This document shows positions 12,417 to 22,935 of a stretch of 64,000 nucleotides of DNA, piece after piece (the stretch's first letter is position 1; every line of letters starts with the position of its first letter). Location of the stretch: positions 51,237,583-51,301,582 of the forward strand of contig ML679966.1 in NCBI GenBank assembly GCA_007922225.1, written 5' to 3'. The notes below the pieces were generated by a model. It had not been told where the DNA came from and ran no database searches. It saw only the letters and a program-made list of their open reading frames with translations. A program made the position numbers and the translations under genes. Source of the DNA: Emydura subglobosa. Its lineage: Eukaryota > Chordata > Testudines > Chelidae.

Positions 12417-13078
12417 AAACTGAATAGGGAAATGTTATTTACCCCTTCACACAACATAAGAATTAGGGGTTACCCAATGAAATTAATGGGCAGCAGGTTT
12501 AACACAAAAGGAAGTACTTCTTCACACAACACAGTCAACCTGTGGAACTCATTACCAGGGGATATTGTGAAGGCCAGAAGTATAACTGGGTTCAAAAAAG
12601 AATTAGATAGGTTCATGAAGTATAGGTCAAACAATGGCTATTAGCCAAGATGGTCAATGATAGAACCCTCTGCTCTGGGTGTCCCTGAACCTCCAAGTGC
12701 CAAAAGCTAAGTCTGGATGAGAGGGAATGGATCACTTGACATGGCCCTATTCTGTTCATTCCTTCTGAAGCATGTGGTCACTGTCTGAGACAGGATAAAT
12801 CAGGGGTCAGCAACCTTAACAAAGGGCCATGTCCAATCTTCCTCCCGCCCCTCTCCCAGTGACAGCGGCAGTGACAGCGGTGGGGGCATATCTGGAGCCC
12901 CCGTTCCGGCGGCTGTGTCAGCAGCAAGCATGGAGCAGCACAACTCCATCCAGGGCACCACATACCACTCAAAGTCAGTGCATGTGCCACTTTTGGCACG
13001 CATGCTGCAGGTTGCTGACCCCTGGGATAGATGATCCAATGGTCTGACCCAATATGGCCATTCTTATGATTCCACAGG
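12417..13078 (+). mobile_element. CR1 LINE, 3' fragment interrupted by a hAT element
   Basis: The segment encodes the C-terminal tail of a CR1 ORF2: the frame up to 12644 contains 'LWNSLPGDIV' and 'FKKELDRFMK', characteristic of the end of CR1 reverse-transcriptase proteins. Next comes a 3' UTR ending in a 'tctgacccaatatggccatt' block at about 13045-13064. The 224-bp insertion at 12801-13024 splits the UTR. It is 5'-truncated, as usual for CR1. It is the same subfamily as the antisense copy at 26032-26478, because the 3' UTR matches in reverse complement. Confidence 0.85.
12801..13024. mobile_element. Non-autonomous hAT element with near-perfect 8-bp TSD
   Basis: The termini are 'caggggtcagcaacct' and its inverted partner 'aggttgctgacccctg'. 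The flanks are 'ggataaat' (12793-12800) and 'ggatagat' (13025-13032), an 8-bp target duplication with one mismatch, which is diagnostic for the hAT superfamily. The GC-rich core contains repeated 'gacagcgg' words and no transposase. Open frames on both strands through it (for example 12800-13039 and 12829-13047) are artefacts of its composition. Confidence 0.9.
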
Positions 13079-13189
13079 GTAAACTGGATTCAGACACACG
13101 CATAAGAGATCAGCTGCAATCTAATAATGGGACTATGGGAAAATGTGGGAGCAGATTTCTTTACCTGCAAGGAAAAGCAGTGATTGATT

Positions 13190-13970
13190 ACAGTGGACTA
13201 TTACCCAAATTTTTTGGAGGTTGTTGACCTGCCTGACAAGAAGCAAATCAGTGATTGGCCAACTGAAGGCCGACTTTGTGAGATATAGCATTTCTGATGT
13301 ATTCACTGACACTAAACCTCAATTTGTCTCAGAAGAATTCAGGGATTTTGCACTCATATGAGAGTCTGACAACCATACTCCTTCCCAACATACCTGCAGA
13401 GTTACGGTAAGGTGGAATCAGCTGTGAAAACGGGTAAGACTGTAACACAAGACTGTTTCTTCTGGTTCAGACCATTTCTTAGCACTTTTGTCTCACAGAA
13501 ATATCCCCATCACCAGGTTGCCAGCTCAGGCATTGGTGGGATGAAAGACCAAAACTGTGCTACCAGTGAGGGGAGACCTGTTGCATTCAGAAGGATGGAG
13601 ACCCTGCAGAGAGGAGATGGCCAACAGTCAGACACACAGGCACTAGAGTATGACAGGTTAGCCAAGGACCTACCGTCTCAGGAGACTGGATCCTCACAGG
13701 AGTGCCTGCCAATAGAGAGACACCAGAAGGAATGGACTAGTGGAGTTGAGGGGTGCAGTGGCACCCAGGATACACAAGATGCCCACACAAGATGCAAGTG
13801 ATCTGAACAAACAGAAGGCACTCTCAAGCCAGAAGATAGCATTCAGAGCAAGCCTTCAGAGATCATCACAGAACAGAGACAGAAAACTATCTGGTTGCCA
13901 ACCCCCAGACAAAGTTTGCTAGGCTAAGACAGGAAGACAGAGACAGGCCACTCCCACTGGGGTTCTTTTT
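13190..13970 (+). pseudogene. Ty3/Gypsy pol relic (integrase core and C-terminal part)
   Basis: Three frames together give a Gypsy-type integrase order. From 13196 one frame reads DYYPNFLEVVDL. A second frame at about 13302 reads FTDTKPQFVSEEF, where the D occupies the second catalytic position. A third frame from 13406 reads GKVESAVKTGK, whose E is the third catalytic residue. The D-to-E distance is about 107 nt, close to the D,35E spacing of this family. The third frame continues open to about 13801 with a KDLP motif typical of the integrase tail. Stops and frameshifts separate the pieces, so no functional enzyme can be made. Confidence 0.7.
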
Positions 13971-14061
13971 TGAACAGACTAATCTCTCTCAAAAAAGACT
14001 ATGTAACCAGCTACATCTATAGTAAAGATGAGATTCCAACTCTCTATGTGCTAGCAATCTC

Positions 14062-14080
14062 AAAGGGACGGGGTGGGGGG
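14062..14080 (+). other. Polypurine tract before the 3' LTR
   Basis: The run aaagggacggggtgggggg is purine except for one t. It abuts the 'tgtctaggca' start of the right LTR. This is the expected plus-strand priming site of an LTR element, and it fixes both orientation and the LTR start. Confidence 0.65.
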
Positions 14081-14338
14081 TGTCTAGGCATCAATCTGTT
14101 TTCAATGTTACAATGTTTGTAAAATAGTGAATGTGTGTCATGATCAGTGGAACTGGAGTTGGAGTGCCCACGCTTCCTGAAGGGACATGACAGTACATTA
14201 GGAAAACAGAGAAGCCAAGGAGTTAGTCAAGAAGCAGCTCAGCCACATGGACAGAGCAGTCCAAAGGGTTTAGTAGAAGTTCCACTTGTACTTAATCTGT
14301 GTTCAACTTTACTCTCTGCTAAAGAAACATTGTAGGCA
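14081..14338 (+). repeat. 3' LTR of the Gypsy element
   Basis: It runs from 'tgtctaggca' to 'gtaggca' and is about 258 bp, against about 228 bp for the left copy. Shared blocks with the left LTR are 'tgtcatgatcag', 'cagccacatgga', 'agggttta' and 'gctaaagaaacat'. The extensive divergence and length difference imply an old insertion. Confidence 0.55.
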
Positions 14339-14410
14339 GATAAATGGAGGGAGTGATTTCCGTATATTTCATATTGAAATGTAAATTTAATTTACGTATC
14401 AGCATTGGGT

Positions 14411-14530
14411 GGGATTTTCAAAAGTGTTCATCACTGGCCTAATTCTGCTCTCATTGAAGTCTGCAGGAGCTTCACCATTGCTTTCAATGGGAGCCGAGTT
14501 AGGCCTATACTATGCATTTTTGAAGATCCC
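14411..14530. repeat. Foldback repeat containing a second foldback
   Basis: The outer arms are 'gggattttcaaaag' (14411) and 'tttttgaagatccc' (ending about 14530). Inside them a second pair of arms, 'ggcctaattctgctctc' (14436) and 'gggagccgagttaggcc' (ending 14505), flanks 'ttgaagtctgcagg'. The two arm types occur separately elsewhere in the window (outer at 16324-16420, inner type at 2028, 4350 and 35593), so one palindromic element appears to have landed inside another. Confidence 0.65.
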
Positions 14531-17500
14531 CCACAGTCCTTTTTCCTTTTGTTTTATAGGTTTTCTGTTGGATCTAACAGCTAAGATGACTAAAGAAACA
14601 TACACATCGAAACACTGAGCCGCATGTAGGGTCATGGTGTTGCCATCATGATGATGGTGCTACACAGAGGCTTCATATATTCTGATGCTATAGCTTTTAT
14701 GAACAGTGGAATGTCCAGACACTTCTTGGGGGTTCATACTAAATAATTTGCACCCACGGAGAATGAAAAGAATCACAGAATGCTGTACATGTGAGTGGAG
14801 GTGGAAGGCCTAATATACTGTTGTCCTTAGTTGGTAAGCCTCCCTTAGCATCAGTGAGAATTTTCCATTAGTAAGGACACAAGTTAAGGAAAGAGCATTA
14901 ATAATTTAATAACTTTTGAAAAATGACAGAAACAAGTGGTGATGTTTTAAATTTAATAAACAATTTTATGCCAAATGTGGAAAATGGAAAATTGCTTGGA
15001 TAACATTTAAAAACTCATAAAAGTGACACATTCCCCTTGTAAATCTTTAAAGGGAACATTGAAAATTCTAGTGTCCTAGGCTTACATTGTAGCTCATTTC
15101 AAATTAATGCCATTTTGTGTGTATGTTTTTAAATTCACACTTCTGTATTAAAAATCACAAATTCCACTATGTTTTGTATTGTAGATGTCCCCATAACTAT
15201 AATAAGTTGGTAAATGAAATCTGCTCATAATAAATATTGTGCTATAAAAATCTAATGCCTACAATATCAAGGTCCCAGTTCTGCATCCTTTGAAGTCATT
15301 AACAAAATTTACAGGATTAGGAAAGTAATATGATTTATTTAATTTAATAAAATTAATCCTCATGTCATTCATGTCCTTTGCCGTATTCTATTTATTGTTC
15401 TGTATATACTTACTTTTACTTAGAGGTATGTCTATTGCAAAGTCAACTGTCACATATTAAAAATGGATACTACTATTAGTAATTTGCAAAGGAAAATCAA
15501 ACACGTGCTTTTTTGCAGTTTGATTTCTGATGAGATTGTTGTCTATGGAAAAACAAGATCAAACAGCTATAAACCACACAGGAAATCCATTACAAATTCC
15601 TTGAATTTATTTCAAATATCATATAGCCATATGTATTCATATAAAGTATGAATTCAGATGGCTTTCCACTAAGTAATAAATTTTCCTCATTAACTTCCTC
15701 CTTAACTAAAGGTATTACTTTATAAGTGTTATTCCAGCTAAACCAAGTGGTGGTTCTTAGTAAATTAGTATACATGGATTAGCTTGAAATGGTAAGGTAG
15801 GATAACTTTTGATGCAGGGAAAATTGTGTGTTTCTTATTAAACTGTAAGGGAATGTACAATTTTTTTTTTTTAAATCAACATATTAATGTCAAAATTTGC
15901 CAATATCCTTTTCCTCATGAGCTGAGTGGCAAAACATTAAAAAAAACCTATCAATTGGATAAAGTTACATACAGCTGCAGCACAAATCTTGTGTTAATAG
16001 CGCTTTACAAAATTAATAGGTTTGTGTCTGGCAGGGGGAGAAAATAACACACACGGTCTGTATTTTGCTACAGTAATTACTAACTTTTGTACTAATTTCA
16101 ATTTTTTCATTGGAATAGGTACAATCCTCTACCTTAGTAAATTTACATCTTAGCACTGTCTTGTAAAGAAGTCAATTTTCCCCTTCATTTTATTATTCAG
16201 AATAAAATGCCATAGCTTTTAAATATATAAGGACAAAGATGTTTGTGCTTTCCAATGCATAAAGGAAAGTAAATGTCTGTAACAGAGCAGATATTCTATA
16301 TCTGCATAGCTCTGAATATAGAGGGCTGGATTTTCAAAAGTGGTCAGTGTTGGCCCTCGTGTACTTTAATGGGAGTAGAGTTAGGTCAACTCTGAGTGCT
16401 TTTGAAAAATACCTACCCACAGTGTGTATGTATATGTAGTGTATTATGCAAAAACTCCTAAAATAAAACTCTGGTCTAGGGCCCAATATCTGCTGTATAA
16501 GGAAGGGCTAAATTTGGGAGCCTGGAAGGTAGGGGCACTGCCCCTGTAAAGACCAGAGCCCAGCTCCAGGGGGTCACTATGAACAATAATGTGCAGGGGG
16601 CCAGTGAAAGATGGGCTAGAGGATGTGTAGATTTTCTGCTCCTCTGACCCCTGTGGGGCACATTGGGGCTGCAAAGGCCATTGGTTCTGAGTCCAGTGGG
16701 GTGGTATTTCTTTGCCCTAATCCCTAAAAAGATCATCGAAAATCTCATTTATTATTTCTCATACAGGGGCCTCCCTTTAAAACAAGTGGTGTAGACAAGG
16801 GGATATGTGGCATACATCTTCGGTTCCCTTGGTGAACTAAAAAGAGGAAGGACTACAAAACAAAAGCATCTGTTGTGGAAAGGTAAGTGAAGAAGTCAAA
16901 TTCAGGAAGCTTACAGGAAGTCAAGTTCTCCAGACATTAAAAAAATGAAACTACCCAAACCTAGGCTCAGAGCATGAAAATGTGATGAAAAGCAGGGCTA
17001 TTATTTTCAGTGAGGTTATAGATACATATGCAAATAGACTCAAATTAGGAACCTATTCTAGGGATCTGACTAAGTAGCACTAGAAGAAAGGATGTGCAGA
17101 TGGAACTCGTAACAGTAAGAAAAAGGATTCTAGTTGCAGATCAGGAGTTTCCTGTACCAAGCCCATTGTTGCAATTAGAGCTGAACACAGTGAGTGTAGA
17201 GACTCATCAGTCCAGCACTTTTTTCCCCCATCCATGAACTAGCTACCATTTAACACCACTTGGATTTTTACTTTATGCAGAACTGCGTCAGTCTATGCAG
17301 ACTCTTTGGGCCAACTATGTCTATCGATTTGAGCAACTATAGTCACTATAATATTAGTAATGTTCTGAAAATTAAATGATCCTGGATGTTGATAAGGCTG
17401 GTTTGCAATGCTGGAAAGTCACAATGTAGCATGGAAGCTTTTCTGACATAATGTGGTGGAATCCCCAGATATCATAGCATTACACTTGATCCTCCTGATT

Positions 17501-18596
17501 TGTCTGGGAGAGACAAGAGGGGCATGCCAGGATGGGATGGAACATGGATGGCACATGCTACATTCTGGTGATATCTGCCTCAAAGGGGTTGTTGAATGCT
17601 GGCATAAGTTATAACAGTTCTGGTGCTGCTTTGATTTACACTGGGGGATGGAGAACAGTCATTTTTGCCACTACCACCTGCATTGAATATAGCACTGGTA
17701 CAGTTGCAGATCTAGGCCTTAGATTCCAATTCACTCATAAAGCAGCATGCTGATATGAATTAATTTTTCATTTCTTGGTGCCTGTAGATAGAGGGCTCTG
17801 GGAATCTTAAAATACAAGTTAAATGCAATCATTAAAAACAAGGCAGCATGACCCAAGTATCTTGGCAGGGCAAGGCATAAAAATCATTGATAAATGTGTC
17901 ATTACAAACACAGCACAACCAAAATTAACATGGGACTGATAAGTCCTGACTCATGCTTGGCTATTTCTGCTTACTGAACTTTAAGGCTATTGTGTGTTTT
18001 TTATCTACCATAATGATTTTAACAGTGATTCAAATTCCATTCTCCTGTTCAGAAGTTGGGAACACACTGTGAAGCATTCAAGAAGACCAGAAGCCTAATA
18101 GCTGAAGTGAGTTGGAAATTCTGTGTCTCTACAGATTACAAAGTTCTATCGTGTAATCTTGGACAGAGTACTTTAACTCTTGAATAGCAGAAGCAGTGGG
18201 TCTCATTGCAAGTATTAGTATGTCCTACTGCTCCAGAATGGGAAAGTCAGTCAGCCTTGTTATCATTTGATAGTCCTGGAAGGAAGAAAGGGCCTATTGC
18301 CCTATTGCCTCCAATTACACTGGAAGTGTAAAGAAAAGCAGCAAGTCTCAGGTTATCCCAGCCACAAGAAGTCAACAGCGAGCAAAACGACGGCATGGCC
18401 TGTTAGGTACGAGGGGAAAGGAGCTATGAGGGGTAGACTGCCAGAAGTCTAGGGAATTAATAAAAGCAATAGCTAGGCATCCAAAATTCATGTGACCTAT
18501 TCAAGGTTCACCCATCACTAACTGTATGGCAGAAGGTTCTAGAACTACTTAAAGACTATTCACATGGTGAAGGGACTCAGTTTTCACTCTTTCTTC
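14531..18596. other. AT-rich non-coding stretch
   Basis: Mostly unannotated AT-rich DNA with T/A homopolymers (for example T10 near 15860). Open frames stay below about 90 codons and show no domain. The foldback at 16324-16420 is the only element I can define. Confidence 0.45.
16324..16420. repeat. Foldback repeat (ggattttcaaaag type)
   Basis: The left arm 'ggctggattttcaaaagtg' is mirrored by 'gcttttgaaaaatacctacc' on the right, around 'actttaatgggagtagagtt'. It has the same outer arms as 14411-14530 but lacks the internal second palindrome. Confidence 0.65.
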
Positions 18597-19556
18597 ATCA
18601 TAGAAATGTAGGGCTTGAAGGGACCTCGAGAAGTCATGAAATCCAAACCCCTGCACTGAGGTAGGATAAGTAAACCTAAGCCATCCCTGACAGGTGTTTG
18701 TCCAACCTGTTCTTAACCTCCAGTGAGGAGGATTCCACAACCTTCCTTAGAAGCCTATTCCAGAGTTTAACTACCCTTTCAGTTAGAAAGTTTTTCCTAA
18801 TATCCAATTTACATCCCCCTTGATGCAGATTAAGCCCATTGCTTATCCTACCCTCAGGAGACATTGAGAACAATTTATTGCAGTCCTTTTTAGAACAGCC
18901 CTTAACATATTTGAAGACTGTTAACAGGTCCCCCACGGGTCTTCTTTTCTCAAGAAGAAACATATCCAATTTTTTTTTAAACCTTTCCTCATAAATCAGA
19001 TATTCTAAGCTTTTTGTCGCTCTCCTCTGTTATTTCTCCAATCTGACCACATCTTTCTAGAAGCATGGCACCCAGAATTGAACACAATACCCTATCTGAG
19101 TAGCGTGAAACAATTACCTCCTGTGTCTTACATACACCACTCCTGTTAACAGCCCACAATGATATTAGCCTTTTTTGAAACTGAATCATACTGTTAACTT
19201 ATATTCAATTTGTGCTTTACTATAACCCCCAGCTCCTTTTCAGGTGTACTATCACCTACCCTGTTGTTCCCCATTCTGTAGCTATAGTTTCCTTCCTAAC
19301 TGAAGTAATTTGCACTTTATTGAATTTCATTTTGTTGATTTCAGACCTATTCTCCAATTTGTCAAGGTCATTTTGAACTCTAACCCTGTCCTCTAAAGTG
19401 CTTGCAACTCCTCCCATCTTGGTGTCATCCACATATTTTATAAGCACACTCTCCACACAAATTATCCAAGTCATTATTAAAAATATTGACTAGTATTAGA
19501 CCCAAGACAAATCCCTACAGGACTCCATTAGATATTCCCTCCCAGTTTGACAGCAA
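18597..19556 (-). mobile_element. CR1 LINE, antisense, RT region through 3' end
   Basis: Read on the minus strand, 19474-19256 gives a reverse-transcriptase palm segment with VLIKYVDDTKMGGVAS (catalytic YVDD) and NDLDKLENRSEINKMKFNK. The 18969-18676 part gives the ORF2 C-terminus including VVKLWNRLL and LDKHLSGMA. The 3' UTR end lies near 18600-18660. About 960 bp are colinear with the plus-strand copy at 57390-58470. Frame breaks and 5' truncation make it inactive. Confidence 0.9.
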
Positions 19557-20435
19557 AACAGTGATAACCACCTATATGAACTGGGCCACATAGCTTCCTT
19601 AGGTGTAAAAGGCTACTAGTTTAATTTGGTAGCATTTTGAACCTGCTCTGCACAGGTGAAAATGACTACACAAGCTGCAAGACAGCAGGAATGAGGCCCA
19701 TTGATTTCAGTGGATTTACTCCTGATTTAAGCGTATGAGAGAAAATGCAGGCCCACAGTTTAGTAGGTGAAAAATGATACAATGTTACCATCAAATAGCT
19801 GGCTATTCAGTGGCCTATGTGAAATGACTTTGGTGATTTCAGCTCTGTTCCAAGATGACTAATCTCATCAGAACAAAACTACCACAGCTGACACTAATTA
19901 GACACTTCCTGGCCATCTTAGTACACAGGCCTGTCATATATCCTAGGTGATAGGGAGCAGAGGATGTCAAATAGACTTCTTCTCCAGATGGGTAAGTGCA
20001 GTTACTTGAAAGGATTTTTGTTTGATTTTTATTTAAAAAACAGTCCCCTCAAAGTGAATGTAAGGCTGAATAAAAAACACAAATGAGACAATACAGTGTG
20101 TTGAGGAACACACACAAACAAATAGCTGGCTCTCATCCTTGAAATAGTTAAATGCTGACATCTATTCCTTCCAAAGCTAAACCCCTCAGACTGACTTCAC
20201 TCAGAGCCACAACTATATACACGAGCTCCACCTCTAACAACCAGAACCTTGCCTGTGGTAGGAGCCTATATTATAAATTGGCTCTTCCATATTTAAACAG
20301 AGAGAGAGAGAGAGAAGCTGTGATGTAGAGAACAACCTAGGACCAGATAAGGTTTTTTATTTTTACAGAAGGAAAGGAAGAGGAGGAAAGTAAGGGGGCT
20401 ATGCTGGAACAGAATGTTGACCCTCACCCATATTA

Positions 20436-20508
20436 GGGACTGATCCCATGCCCATTGAAATTAATGGGCATTTTTGCATTCACTTCAACTGGAATTGAGT
20501 TAGATCCT
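20436..20508. repeat. Short foldback repeat
   Basis: It begins 'gggactgatccc' with 'ttgaaattaatgggc', and ends 'gagttagatcctt'. It is a degraded member of the gggcctgatcc palindromic family. Confidence 0.45.
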
Positions 20509-20760
20509 TAGAAAGCAATGGGGGAAAGAACTGGGGAGGGAGGGCAGAACACCACCCACCACAAAACAGAACTTTCCTTTGGAGCTTTCTAGGACAGTGT
20601 TTCTTCATGTCCTTGTAACAGAGCAAGCTCCTCATCCACCCTGGGCTCCCTCACAAATAGTTTTGGACACCGCTTGACTGTCAACACCTCTGACAGTTTT
20701 TATTTATGTTACCTCCATCAAGCCATCATCACAATCCTTTTACAAAACAGTGAGAGTTCT

Positions 20761-20830
20761 GCAGCACCTTAAAGACTAACAAATTTATTTGGGCATAAGC
20801 TTTTGTGGGCAGAAACCCACTTTGTCAGAC
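20761..20830 (-). repeat. Dispersed repeat, single arm
   Basis: The block 'gcaccttaaagactaacaaa' to 'gggcagaaacccactttgtc' is a pattern I recall as highly abundant in turtle and crocodilian DNA, usually followed or preceded by a 'gaagaag' motif. It resembles one arm of the paired structure at 40385-40705 in layout, not in sequence. The superfamily is not determined. Confidence 0.5.
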
Positions 20831-21261
20831 ACAATCCCTATACAGCTCTTCCATCTATAGTATCCTTTATTCCTCTGCCCTATCTCCAAGAGGAAGAGAA
20901 AGTGGAATCACACTCACCAGCTAGAAATCGGATTTCTCTTCAGATCTGTTAGCCCTCTCTCCTCCCTTCTTGTGCTTTTTAACTACCTTCTCAGCTGATG
21001 GGATAATTATCCCTGTAGCTCAGCAGCCACAGTCTGATTAGATAATTAAGTCTTCCACCCCCCAACCAGGGCTTCTCTAGGAGAACTAACTAGTGACCAG
21101 AGTGCTGGGTCAGGTGTGGGCTCACAGTCCTTGAGCCCAAAGATCTAATGGCCATAGAGACCAATTCACCCTGTCTAGGTGGTCAGTGATAAGGCTTGTT
21201 GGCAAGGGACTGGGAAACTTGCCTATTTACTGCCCATGTTGTACCTGTTGTGAGAATAATT

Positions 21262-21603
21262 CAGTAGAACCTCAATTTTATGGATTGAGTTTATGGAATT
21301 GAAAAGTTCATAGAATTGAACATTTTAAAAATATAGGCACAGTGCATAAATTAATGGATTAGTCATTCATTGATAGTATACATAACAAAGGTATGCAGTG
21401 TGTCTGATTTTAATTTGTTGGAGAGAACTCCTCTTTTCTGCCAAATCTGACCTTTCATATTTGCAAACCTGTACAGCTCTTTGCGGGTTGACTGAAGAAC
21501 TGAAGTCACATCCAGGGGCAGGAAGAGGATTTTAGGGAAAGAAAAATGGTTCCTATAGCTGGTCATTTATAAGAATGATGTTCATAAAATCAGTGTTCTA
21601 TTG
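21262..21603. mobile_element. Pogo/Tigger-like non-autonomous element
   Basis: The left end 'cagtagaacctcaattttat' is mirrored by 'ataaaatcagtgttctattg' on the right, giving terminal inverted repeats of about 20 bp with a few mismatches over 342 bp. CAGTAGAACCTC-type ends are characteristic of pogo/Tigger elements of Tc1-mariner. The right flank is 'ta'; the left is 'tt', so the expected TA duplication is only half preserved. No transposase is encoded. Confidence 0.7.
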
Positions 21604-22327
21604 TATTTCCAGTCCTGGAATGCTGTCTTGTGGAGGATGAGAAAAGTAACACAACTCTCATTACTGGGTATGGGTGAAATGGAGACTATAAAGGAGAACA
21701 GTCAAGGGGTCTGATCATTCCTGTGGTTGGAGAGCCTTGCGCTCTCCCCCTCTGCAATATGGCAAACCGCATTGCCCAAAAGCATGGCGCATCCAGAACT
21801 CCGCAGCTTCAAACCTCCAGATTATTCTCAGTAACTTCTCTCCTTCCTGAGTGTTTCTGCATATGAGGGAATGGCATGGCCCTGTGTAAGGAGAATTGTC
21901 TAAGTGTTCTCATTGTCATTCTGCACTAACGCCTGCAGGAGAAGAAAATCAGAAGCATAAAGGGAGATGACAAAATGAGCAGGGTGAGTCTGAAAAAGGC
22001 ACCTCTTAACTCTGATGTGGCTTTTCTTCCTCTCTAAAGGCTCGCTATCCCCTTCCATTCTAAATAAAGCACCTAGCAAGTGCATGCTCTACAGATGGCT
22101 CAGCACCATTGCACACAGAGAATAGCCCAGTGTATCTGGCATGCAGCTGTTTCAGTTTGTTTTTGCCAGCCTGCCAGCCCACAGAGGCTCTCCCCCCACC
22201 TTTTTTGTTCCCTCTGTGATCAGCCTTATCTTCTGAGGCAAACTAGAGCAGCAGATGTGAAGTCTGGGAAATTTTCGAGCATTCATCTTTTAAAGGGAAA
22301 GGTAGATGAACCAACCAAGCTCTTTAA

Positions 22328-22440
22328 GAGCTTGATTCCGGAAAATACTTAAGCATGTGCTAAAGTCCTATTGATTTAGGGAAGGCAAAAGAGACTAGTG
22401 ACTTCACTGGGTCTTAAGCACACGTGCTTAGATATCCTTC
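22328..22440. repeat. Palindromic MITE-like repeat
   Basis: The arms 'aatacttaagcatgtgct' and 'aagcacacgtgcttagatat' are inverted around a centre with 'cttcactggg'. It has the same arrangement as 9758-9863 and 50824-50914. Confidence 0.6.
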
Positions 22441-22727
22441 CTGACTAGAGATGCTTACCTGAGTCAGGGCCCAAGTTTGTAGTGATGCCAGTGTGGAGTT
22501 GAAAAAAAATCTTGAGTATCCTCTGGATAGTGGGTAAGTCAGATAGAACCCCACTCTAGGACAGCATTTAAGCGCATTTATAGATTCCATTTTACAGCCA
22601 GCCGAGATTAGGATCACCTAGGCTGTACAGAATTTCTCCCAGTAATTCCTGAATCAACCCCACAATTTCTGGCTTTAACATAGCCAATCTATTAGAAAGG
22701 TATCCAGTCTTGGTTGAAAGACTACAA

Positions 22728-22935
22728 AGGTATGTCTACACTTCAGTGTAATCCCAGGCTCAGATTCAGTTTTAAATTCACCCCCCTCTATACACAACTC
22801 TCTCAGACTTGGGCTTGGACCTAGGACCCTGAGGGGGTGGAGGGTCCAAGACAAAGTCAAGCCAGAACCCAGGGCTCAAGCTCTATTGCTTTGCAGTGTA
22901 AATGCAGCTGCTCTTGACTCAGGACCTGGGAGTTT
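22728..22935 (+). repeat. Dispersed repeat (ggtatgtctacact type)
   Basis: It starts 'aaggtatgtctacacttcag' and continues through 'cccaggctcagattc', 'gggcttggacctaggaccct' and 'gcagtgtaaatgcag'. Together with 30400-30545, whose end reads 'gtgcagacgtaccc', it fits a family bounded by inverted 'gtatgtctacac' / 'gtgtagacatac' ends. The class is unknown; it is probably a non-autonomous DNA element. Confidence 0.5.

Larger units (their letters stand above)
9893..14338 (+). mobile_element. Degenerate Ty3/Gypsy LTR retrotransposon with nested insertions
   Basis: Two related short direct repeats bound the element (9893-10120 and 14081-14338). Both contain 'cagccacatgga' followed by 'agggttta' and end in a 'gctaa.gaaaca...ggca' block. 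A purine tract (14062-14080) sits directly before the right repeat, as expected for a polypurine tract. The interior holds a broken integrase (13190-13970) oriented 5' to 3' on the plus strand. The interior is interrupted by a CR1 fragment that itself carries a hAT element. Part of 10700-12240 may be further inserted LTR-like DNA ('gttaaataaac' near 11239), which I cannot resolve. No flanking target duplication is clear. The element is old, frame-broken and presumably inactive. Confidence 0.65.
19557..21261. other. Non-coding stretch with small repeats
   Basis: It contains a foldback (20436-20508), a short (AG)n tract near 20301-20316 and a half-copy of a dispersed repeat (20761-20830). No gene is recognisable. 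Confidence 0.5.

Noticed and set aside
12282..12644. 120-codon frame as a host gene
   Set aside because: From about 12417 it reads as the C-terminal tail of CR1 ORF2 and sits in a truncated CR1. It is transposon coding sequence, not a host gene.
12778..13047. Overlapping frames of 72-79 codons
   Set aside because: They run across the hAT inserted in CR1 and have no independent support.
18676..18969. 97-codon minus-strand frame as a gene
   Set aside because: It is the ORF2 C-terminus of the antisense CR1.
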